Positions 1 to 5,915 of a stretch of 28,751 bases of DNA are shown here, one piece after another. The translations under genes and the position numbers were made by a program. Source of the DNA: Candidatus Alcyoniella australis (lineage in GTDB: Bacteria; Lernaellota; Lernaellaia; JAVCCG01; Alcyoniellaceae). Each line of letters opens with the position of its first letter. The stretch's first letter is position 1. The stretch lies in contig JAVCCG010000036.1 in the NCBI GenBank assembly GCA_030765605.1, forward strand, positions 1 through 28,751, read 5' to 3'. Under the pieces are notes generated by a model. It was given only the letters and a program-made list of their open reading frames with translations, was not told where the DNA came from and searched no databases.

Positions 1-218
1 AAAACCATTTGTCGCGTCTAAGACTCGAGGGTCGAAGGGAATGCCACGGGTTGCATGGTGAATCGTTTTAGTTAATCTCGAGCCAATACTTCCGGCGAGC
101 CTACACACAAAGATCGATATCTCGATCTTTACCCCCATCTCCCCAATGCTTATTCGCGGAGTGGATCGTTGCCTAACGACCAGCGAACTACGCGAGCCCT
201 GCACCCGGCTCAAAGCCG
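1..218 (+). repeat. Left copy of 218-bp inverted repeat bounding the window
   Basis: Bases 1-218 match the reverse complement of 28479-28696 without gaps. By hand alignment there are 7 mismatches, 4 of them in the 6-nt loop of the head hairpin at 117-122. The match begins at the very first base of the window, so the left edge may be an assembly break inside a repeat. Confidence 0.85.
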
Positions 219-304
219 TCGACGCGGGGTGGGTCGATGTATTACGACCAGCGAACTACGCGAGTTTTGTAGCACCTCAAAGGTGCCGTGAGTTTTGTGC
301 CGCC
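1..304 (+). repeat. Hairpin-repeat array A (head plus modules)
   Basis: There is no gene here. Bases 1-165 are the head shared with arrays C and D, including a hairpin with arms 109-116 (AAAGATCG) and 123-130 (CGATCTTT). Then come two module pairs. The first has an L hairpin (TCGTT 166-170, AACGA 175-179) and an H hairpin (CGGCT 206-210, loop CAA, AGCCG 214-218). The second has an L hairpin (GGTCG 232-236, CGACC 245-249) and an H hairpin (GCACCT 272-277, loop CAA, AGGTGC 281-286). A partial third H module (GTGAGTTTTGTGCCGCC) runs into the stop codon of the minus-strand gene at 305. The open frames across it look spurious. Confidence 0.85.
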
Positions 305-2365
305 TCAATCCGGGTCGCAGGGTCCGTCGCAGTATTGGACGACCTCGCCAGTTGCCAGCAAGTGCGATACCTGCTGCATCACGTGGGGCAGGAACACCAC
401 ATCGGAGTGCACGTTGTTGTCCACGGTGGGCGGGACGTTCGATTCCGGCGGCGGATTGGCCTGGGCCTGCTCGACCAAGTGGTACTGCACCATTACCGGA
501 GCAGTCGTCGGCGAAGGAATGATATTCAACCCGTAAACCGGGTAGATCGAGGGCTGGATCAACGCCGCCCCTGTTGAGCGCGCCAGCATCTCGGTGGCGA
601 TGTTGGGCACCTGGCAGTCGCCGATCGATTCCTGGATCAGGGTCACGCGATCCGGCGGCGCATCGGGCAGCGGTTCGTAGTAAAGCAGCCGCGTGAGGTT
701 CACCGGGTCGGAGAGGTCGAACCGCGACTGGATCAGTGCGATTCCTATCTGCTGGGCCAGCGGATCGGGGTATTTCAGGTCGAGCACCAGTTTGACCGGC
801 AGCCAGTTGATCGAGCGCGTGAACATGTTGAGCCAGACCGAGCCGGGAACCGCAAACACGCCGCGCGAGACGCGGTCGGAGATCGAGACGAACGACGAGC
901 CCTGGATTCCGCCGAGGCTCACGCCGTAGTAGTAGACTCGGTCCGGATCGAGCAGCGCTTCCTCGGTGACCATCACGTCGGGATCGGTCGAAAGCTGGTT
1001 GAGCGCCAGTTCGGTGAGAGTCAGGTTGTTGATCAGCGACTGTTGCAGCCGGTCGGTGACCAGCGAGATGTTGTTTAGATCGGTAATCACGTTTTCGAGG
1101 ATCATGTTCATATCGCCGGCGCTCAGGCCGATCCAATCGGTGGCGATGATTACTATGCCGTTTTCCTCGGCCAGCGGCTGGATATACTTGGCGGCCCAGC
1201 CGTTGAGGTAGCTGCGCCCCGAGCCGAACAGTCCGTGGCCGAAGATCATCAGCGGCAGCGGCTCGCCCAGAGTGCGCGCCTGCTTGGGGATCACCATCGT
1301 GAACGGGAATGATTGGTTGGTCTCCTGACGGATCGGGTGGTGCAGCCCGTCGTAGTCGAAGACGCTGTTCTCGTTAAGAAACGTCGGCACCTCGAACGTG
1401 CCCTCGATCACCTTGGCCGCCCACTGGTTGGGGTCGACCTGAATCCGGGTGATGGTGTAGCCCAGGTCTCCGGCGTTCAGCGCCTCCTCGCGCATCGAGA
1501 GTATCGAGCCGAGCAGGAAGTCCTTGGAGGCGACCATGAAATCCCAGGCCAGCAGCAGTTCGTCGCGCTGGTAGCCGTTCTCTTCGAGCATGGCGAAAAT
1601 CAGCTCGTAACGCTCGCGCACCGCCTCGATCTCGGGGTTGTTGGTCAGCACGCCGTCGCGCAGCGCAACGAACGCCGGCGGGGATGTAAACGGCGCGCCG
1701 TCCACGTCGTTGAGTTCGTTGGTCAGTGCGATCACGTGGCGGTGGCCCATCTCCATCGGCGACATCGGGCGCAGGATCAGCGCGTAGCGGTCCGGGCGGG
1801 ATTCCTTGCGGTTGGCGTCCATCTCCGACATGAACAGCAGGCGCTCGCCGGTCTCGATGTCGAACAGCGCGATGGGCGAGTCCAGCGCCACCGACTCGTC
1901 GAGCTCGTCGGCAAAAGTCAGGTCGTCGGGGTCCACGTCCGCGGCAAAGTGCAGCAGGATCGGTCCGGCCGTGGACACGCCGTCGGCGTCGTTGGTCGGC
2001 CCCAGATCGAACGGCGGCATGTCCGGCGGCACGGGCAGCATGTCGTCGGGATAGTTGTTGCGCACGCCCGTGGCGCTGTTCGGATCATCGATCTGGAAAA
2101 ACGAGCTGGGATAGGGCAACACGCACTCGTCGCTGGTGGCGAACGGGTTGCAACCCGGGATCAGCTCGAGGGTAATGCGATCGTCCGCGGTTTGCGGATC
2201 GGGGGATGATGCATCGTCGTCGTCGTCGGCCGCATCGTCGTCGTCGAGTAAGTCGTCGTCATCGGCGTCGTCATCATCATCGCCCTGGGAGCAGGCGCCG
2301 AGCAAACAGGCGCATGCCACCAACGCAGACAGAAAAAGTACAAGCGCAAGCCGTTTTACCTTCAT
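305..2365 (-). CDS. Poly-Asp lipoprotein, alpha/beta-hydrolase fold, probable surface esterase/lipase
   Basis: This 686-residue exported lipoprotein is probably a serine hydrolase; its substrate is unknown. The signal peptide ends in a lipobox LGAC, with Cys25 as the lipidated residue. Residues 29-51 are an Asp-rich tether (runs of 4-5 Asp broken by Ala or Leu pairs), encoded by GAC/GAT repeats. The hydrolase part lies at roughly 350-670. It has an oxyanion-type GHGLFG (376-381), a nucleophile elbow GVSLGG with Ser483, and plausible Asp583 and His653. Residues 60-340 are a large N-terminal region I cannot assign. A GGAGG Shine-Dalgarno lies 5 nt before the ATG. Its stop codon touches hairpin array A. 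The family call is firm at fold level; the catalytic Asp and His are inferred from position. Confidence 0.85.
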   Translation of the reverse strand: MKVKRLALVLFLSALVACACLLGACSQGDDDDDADDDDLLDDDDAADDDDDASSPDPQTADDRITLELIPGCNPFATSDECVLPYPSSFFQIDDPNSATGVRNNYPDDMLPVPPDMPPFDLGPTNDADGVSTAGPILLHFAADVDPDDLTFADELDESVALDSPIALFDIETGERLLFMSEMDANRKESRPDRYALILRPMSPMEMGHRHVIALTNELNDVDGAPFTSPPAFVALRDGVLTNNPEIEAVRERYELIFAMLEENGYQRDELLLAWDFMVASKDFLLGSILSMREEALNAGDLGYTITRIQVDPNQWAAKVIEGTFEVPTFLNENSVFDYDGLHHPIRQETNQSFPFTMVIPKQARTLGEPLPLMIFGHGLFGSGRSYLNGWAAKYIQPLAEENGIVIIATDWIGLSAGDMNMILENVITDLNNISLVTDRLQQSLINNLTLTELALNQLSTDPDVMVTEEALLDPDRVYYYGVSLGGIQGSSFVSISDRVSRGVFAVPGSVWLNMFTRSINWLPVKLVLDLKYPDPLAQQIGIALIQSRFDLSDPVNLTRLLYYEPLPDAPPDRVTLIQESIGDCQVPNIATEMLARSTGAALIQPSIYPVYGLNIIPSPTTAPVMVQYHLVEQAQANPPPESNVPPTVDNNVHSDVVFLPHVMQQVSHLLATGEVVQYCDGPCDPD

Positions 2366-2463
2366 TATCGCCTCCGAACGAGTGACCCCGGTGGAACCTT
2401 TCTGCTTACGCTACGAGTCAATCTTTGTCAACTTAATCAACCTCACAGGTATTAGCCTAGCGA

Positions 2464-2499
2464 ATATGTCCCCTGTAACTGCTCTGCGATTATGTCCCC
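2464..2499. other. Pair of ATGTCCCC direct repeats in an intergenic gap
   Basis: ATATGTCCCC (2464-2473) and TTATGTCCCC (2490-2499) share ATGTCCCC at a 26-bp period. They lie between the start of the lipoprotein hydrolase gene and the end of the membrane-protein gene. This could be a scar of an insertion element or a tandem regulatory site; no transposase is present. Confidence 0.35.
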
Positions 2500-2525
2500 A
2501 TGGCAAAGATTAGAATGGAGATCGG

Positions 2526-3194
2526 TCAGAGAGTGCGGCGTCGGCGCTCGGAATCGACCGTGGCCACGATCGCGGCGTAGGCCAGGGCGAAGATCCCGAG
2601 CAGCAGCTGGAGCACCGGCTGGCTGGGGATGCACTCGGCAAAGAACGCGAAGCCGAACAGGATCAACGCTACTTTGCCCAAAAACTCGCCGCGCCAGGCG
2701 CGCACCAGACTATAGAGCAGAAACCCGGCCAACGGCGTGAGCAAAAACGCCAACGCCCAATATTGGCCCACGGGCACTGAGGATCCCTCGCCGAACATCA
2801 GCAGGTTGTGGATGTTGACCGCGTCGAACTTGTTGTGCACCACGAAAAATTGCGGCGAGTCGTAGCCCAACACCTGCTGCAGCCAGTCCGACTCCTCCAT
2901 TGCCAGCACAAAGAAGTATGCGCCGTAGAGCGCGAAGCGCGCGCGTTTGCCGCTGATCTTGACCGCCAGGACCGTCGACAGTGCGAAGGTCGCCAGGTAG
3001 CAAAGCATCTCGGCCAGTTCCACGCCGCGTCCCTCGGCCTGGAGCAGTTCCCAGTGGGTGTAGAGTTTGAACGGCCCGAACTCGGAGATCCCGGTCAGAC
3101 CAACGGCCGTGATCACCACGCCTGCGCCCACCAGCAGGGCGAGCAAGAAGATCGGATTGCGATAGCTCTCGAGCAGATGCGGCTCATCGGACAT
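2526..3194 (-). CDS. Six-helix integral membrane protein of unknown function
   Basis: From the ATG at 3194 the product has 222 residues and begins MSDEPHLLES. About six hydrophobic helices are visible, the first starting at NPIFLLALLV. Between helices 3 and 4 there is a conserved-looking MEESDWLQQ and, 22 residues further on, NIHNL. This resembles bacterial membrane proteins carrying EE-x-x-W-x-Q and N-x-HN motifs; that is a weak, family-level resemblance. The start at 3194 is preferred over the ATG at 3209, because a perfect TATAAT (3201-3206) lies only 6 nt upstream of it and would fall inside the longer frame. There is no Shine-Dalgarno, which suggests a leaderless message. It is divergent from the hydrolase gene at 3278. 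The function is unknown. Confidence 0.8.
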   Translation of the reverse strand: MSDEPHLLESYRNPIFLLALLVGAGVVITAVGLTGISEFGPFKLYTHWELLQAEGRGVELAEMLCYLATFALSTVLAVKISGKRARFALYGAYFFVLAMEESDWLQQVLGYDSPQFFVVHNKFDAVNIHNLLMFGEGSSVPVGQYWALAFLLTPLAGFLLYSLVRAWRGEFLGKVALILFGFAFFAECIPSQPVLQLLLGIFALAYAAIVATVDSERRRRTL

Positions 3195-3200
3195 GGCCGC

Positions 3201-3206
3201 ATTATA
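3201..3206 (-). promoter_or_regulatory. -10 element TATAAT for the membrane-protein gene
   Basis: On the minus strand TATAAT is followed by GCGGCC and then the ATG at 3194. Transcription starting about 7 nt downstream would begin at the start codon. There is no convincing -35 at 17 nt (GCGCAA). Confidence 0.5.
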
Positions 3207-3223
3207 CATGGGCCGGCAACGGC

Positions 3224-3253
3224 TTGCGCCGGGCGCCGCGGCCTGTCTATGAT
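3224..3253 (+). promoter_or_regulatory. Candidate sigma70 promoter for the alpha/beta-hydrolase gene
   Basis: TTGCGC (3224-3229) and TATGAT (3248-3253) are separated by 18 bp. The Shine-Dalgarno AGGAGG (3269-3274) and the ATG at 3278 follow at fitting distances. The region overlaps the divergent promoter of the membrane-protein gene. Confidence 0.45.
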
Positions 3254-3277
3254 CCGGAAACGGAACCAGGAGGATCG

Positions 3278-4369
3278 ATGTTGAACAAGAGCAAGATCGA
3301 GGGAATCCAGAAGGGGAGTTTCGAGAGCTTCGACGGCACGCGGATCGCCTATCAGTCCGTGGGCCAGGGCCCGCCGCTGGTTTTCGCCAACGGGCTGGGC
3401 GGCACGTTCAACGCCTGGTGCTATCTGTTCAACCACCTCAAGGCGCGCTACCGCATCGTGACCTGGGATTACCGCGGGCTCTACGCCTCCGAGCGTCCGC
3501 GGGACCTCAATACAATGACGATCCCGGTGATGGTGCGCGACATGCACTGCCTGATCGAGCACCTTAAGGTCGAGCGCCCGATCATTGCCGGTTGGTCCAT
3601 GGGCGTGCCGATTGTGATCGAGTATTACAAGGCCCACCCCGAGCAGGTGCGCGGCCTGGGCCTGATTTGCGGCAGCGCGGGACGGCCGTTCGACACGGCG
3701 TTGCACTGGGGCGGCAGCCGCTACCTGATGCCGCTGGTGTTCAACCTGCTCGAGCGGCTGCCGGGTCTTACGGGCAAGGCGATGAAGCTTTCGCTCAACC
3801 TCGAGCCGCTATTCAAGCTCGCGCAACCGTTGGGCATAGTGGCCAAGGAGGCTGACATCGAGGTCTTCAAGGAGCTGGTCGAGGACTACTCGGGCCTGGA
3901 CTTCGAGGCCTACTTCCACGTGATGAACGACATGGGGAAACAGGACGCCTGGGACTTTCTCAGCCGCATCGACGCGCCGACCTTGATCGTGGCAGCGGGC
4001 CGCGACTTCTTTACTCCGGTCTACGTCAGCGAACGCATGCACCGCCGCATTCGCGGCTCCGAGCTGCTGGTGCTGCCCAAGGGCACGCACTACGCGCCGC
4101 TGGAGTTCCCCAGCGAGATCAACGCGGGCATGGATAAGTTCCTCGACCGCATGGAGCGCACCAACCCCCTGCCCGTTAAAGCCGCGCCCAAGCCGAAGCC
4201 CAAACCCAAGGCCAAAGCCAAAGCCGCTGTTAAAGCAAAGCCCAAACCTGCGCTAAAAAAGACGGTCGGCAAACCTAAACCTAAAGCCGCTGCTAAAGCC
4301 GTGGCCAAGGCCAAAGCCAAACCGAAGACTGCTGTAAAGGCCAAACCAAAGCCTAAAAAACGGAAGTGA
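3278..4369 (+). CDS. Alpha/beta hydrolase with Lys/Ala/Pro-rich C-terminal tail
   Basis: This is a 363-residue cytoplasmic-looking alpha/beta hydrolase without a signal peptide. Residues 1-295 form a complete fold, with GWSMG carrying nucleophile Ser107, GRDFFTP with Asp243 and GTHYAP with His271. It resembles the broad esterase/peroxidase-like group, so the substrate cannot be named. Residues 301-363 form a low-complexity basic tail of KPKA/KAKP repeats ending KKRK, similar in composition to histone H1-like or AlgP-type tails. Such a tail could bind nucleic acid, polyphosphate or the membrane surface; this is inference. The ATG at 3278 is chosen over one 18 codons upstream because AGGAGG lies 3 nt before it. 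Its 3' end faces the C25 peptidase gene across hairpin array B. Confidence 0.9.
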   Translation: MLNKSKIEGIQKGSFESFDGTRIAYQSVGQGPPLVFANGLGGTFNAWCYLFNHLKARYRIVTWDYRGLYASERPRDLNTMTIPVMVRDMHCLIEHLKVERPIIAGWSMGVPIVIEYYKAHPEQVRGLGLICGSAGRPFDTALHWGGSRYLMPLVFNLLERLPGLTGKAMKLSLNLEPLFKLAQPLGIVAKEADIEVFKELVEDYSGLDFEAYFHVMNDMGKQDAWDFLSRIDAPTLIVAAGRDFFTPVYVSERMHRRIRGSELLVLPKGTHYAPLEFPSEINAGMDKFLDRMERTNPLPVKAAPKPKPKPKAKAKAAVKAKPKPALKKTVGKPKPKAAAKAVAKAKAKPKTAVKAKPKPKKRK

Positions 4370-4377
4370 GCCGCCTC

Positions 4378-4552
4378 CGCGACGCGGAAACGGGGTGGGT
4401 CGTGGCCTTACAACCGGAGAGGCGAGCCTTGCTCCCGACTCAAAGCCGGGCGCTCGCGTGTTTTGCTGTAGCTCCAAGCGGTGGTCGCGGGGCGGATCGT
4501 TGGATTAGGACCAGCGTTCTGCGCGTGTTTTGTGGCAGCTCCAAGCTGCCGC
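4378..4552 (+). repeat. Hairpin-repeat array B between convergent genes
   Basis: Modules in order: an L-like GGGTGGGTCGTGGCCTTACA; an H hairpin CCCGACT-CAA-AGCCGGG (4434-4450, one mismatch); a decayed H module around GTAGCTCCAAGCGG; an L module GGATCGTTGGATTAGGACC; and a perfect H hairpin GGCAGCT-CCA-AGCTGCC (4534-4550). The last hairpin ends 2 nt before the stop codon (4553-4555) of the minus-strand gene. It lacks a U-tract in either direction, so it does not look like a standard terminator. Confidence 0.8.
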
Positions 4553-5857
4553 TTAGGGCCGGTAGGTCAGTGCCGGGTCGCCATAGATCGTGAAGCCGAA
4601 AATGTTGCGTAGGTAAAGCTGCGGCTCATAGCCCATCTTCAGGAAAAAGTTGTCCATGTAATTGTTGATCCCGTCGCGGAACGATGTGCCCAGCGGCAGG
4701 CCGTCGACGATGAATTCCTCGATAGTAATAATGAACGTCAGAGACCCCTCGCCCAAATCGCCGGGGTGGGTCACGGTGGTCGAGCCGATGAATCCCGCCG
4801 CCTTGTCCGCCAGCAGCGCGTGGCCCAGGCTGTACTCGGTGGCCTTGGCATTGGAGCAGGCGCTGGAGAAGACCACGCTCGGGGCTGATCCGCCCACGTC
4901 CGGAAGGTCGGCCACGCGGAAGAAACGTTCGTTGTCGTAGCCGGTGTAGGCGGCAAAGGCGCTGCCGTGACAGGCCCACATCACGAACCCCAGGTCGTGG
5001 CCGTTCCAATAATCGATGAAGGCCGAGCTCTCCAGCGGGATCTCGGGCACGGCGAGGTTGTCGTCGGCATAGGCGCGGGTCACGTTGAATCCCGCTGGCG
5101 CCAGGGTCTGAGTACGAATCACCTCCATGATGATCGAGGAATCGCCCTCGAGCTGAATGCGTCCCGCGGCGAGCATTACGTCGTTCTTGTACGCGGCGTT
5201 GGATCCGGTCCAATCGACGATTCGCGCTGCAACCGCTGCGACCTGCTGCGGATCGTCCAGCGGGATGCGCCCCACCAGCAGCTCGGCATTGAAGTCCATG
5301 GCGTCGTCGCCGTACTCGCCGTAGAACCCGTCGCCGTCCGAGTCCCAGGCCGAGGTCAGGTCGGAATAGTAGAAATCGGTGAGCGTGGTGTACTCGCCCT
5401 GAGCCGAGTGATTGAGCGGATCGAGGTACGCGGTGCACATCGGCAGCAGCGCGTGGGAACCGATCAACAGCACGTACTGGGTGCGGCTCGGGTCGTACTC
5501 GCCCAGCAGGTAATCGCGCAACGCGACCATCATCTGCTCGGCGTCGCCCTTAATTCCGAGCTGCTCGAGGTTGGTCGATTTCACCGAGAGCCCCTCGTCG
5601 TGACGCAAAGCCTTGAGCTCCATGGCCGCGGACTCGAGATCCGGATTGGCGGCCACGATGATGTAGTCGTGTATCCCCGGATCGTCGGGCACCTGCTCGT
5701 CGCCGCCGTCGCCCGAATCGTCGCCGTCTCCGGGATTATCGCCATCGGCCGGATCGCCGTCATCGTCGTCGTCGTCTCCACCGGAGCAGGCGCAGAGACT
5801 CAACACGGCGCACAGCGCCAGGATTAGCCACAATCTACCAGTATGCTTGAACATCAT
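4553..5857 (-). CDS. C25 (gingipain-like) cysteine peptidase lipoprotein with poly-Asp linker
   Basis: This 434-residue exported protein belongs to the caspase-fold C25 peptidase group. The N-terminus has a signal peptide and a lipobox near LCAC (Cys24), followed by an acidic Asp/Gly linker (28-60). The C25 pattern is clear. It shows YVLLIGSHALLP (128-139), a DFYYSDL block with an acidic DSDGDG stretch (161-177), VGRIP (195-199), catalytic His297 in CHGS and Cys334 in SSACS, and a terminal IYGDPAL. It lacks the long C-terminal adhesin or sorting domains of Porphyromonas gingipains, so a lipid anchor probably holds it. Two adjacent ATGs are possible; GAGGGG directly precedes the first, so the second (5854) has slightly better spacing. 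The substrate is unknown. Confidence 0.88.
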   Translation of the reverse strand: MMFKHTGRLWLILALCAVLSLCACSGGDDDDDDGDPADGDNPGDGDDSGDGGDEQVPDDPGIHDYIIVAANPDLESAAMELKALRHDEGLSVKSTNLEQLGIKGDAEQMMVALRDYLLGEYDPSRTQYVLLIGSHALLPMCTAYLDPLNHSAQGEYTTLTDFYYSDLTSAWDSDGDGFYGEYGDDAMDFNAELLVGRIPLDDPQQVAAVAARIVDWTGSNAAYKNDVMLAAGRIQLEGDSSIIMEVIRTQTLAPAGFNVTRAYADDNLAVPEIPLESSAFIDYWNGHDLGFVMWACHGSAFAAYTGYDNERFFRVADLPDVGGSAPSVVFSSACSNAKATEYSLGHALLADKAAGFIGSTTVTHPGDLGEGSLTFIITIEEFIVDGLPLGTSFRDGINNYMDNFFLKMGYEPQLYLRNIFGFTIYGDPALTYRP

Positions 5858-5915
5858 CCCCTCGCGGATAGTCCCCTGTGAGGTGAATTATACACCAGCT
5901 CCGCACAATGCCGCG

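Noticed and set aside
146-577. Open frames running through the repeat arrays (also near 8664-8957 and 28280-28551) with similar predicted peptides
   Set aside because: The similarity follows from the DNA repeats. Frames differ between copies, stems change regardless of codons, and frames overlap real genes on the other strand.
4534-4552. H hairpins as ordinary Rho-independent terminators
   Set aside because: There is no U-tract next to the stem. On the minus strand the hairpin is followed by an A-rich CAAAAC, and on the plus strand by GC-rich text. The genuine terminator at 16735-16768 looks quite different.
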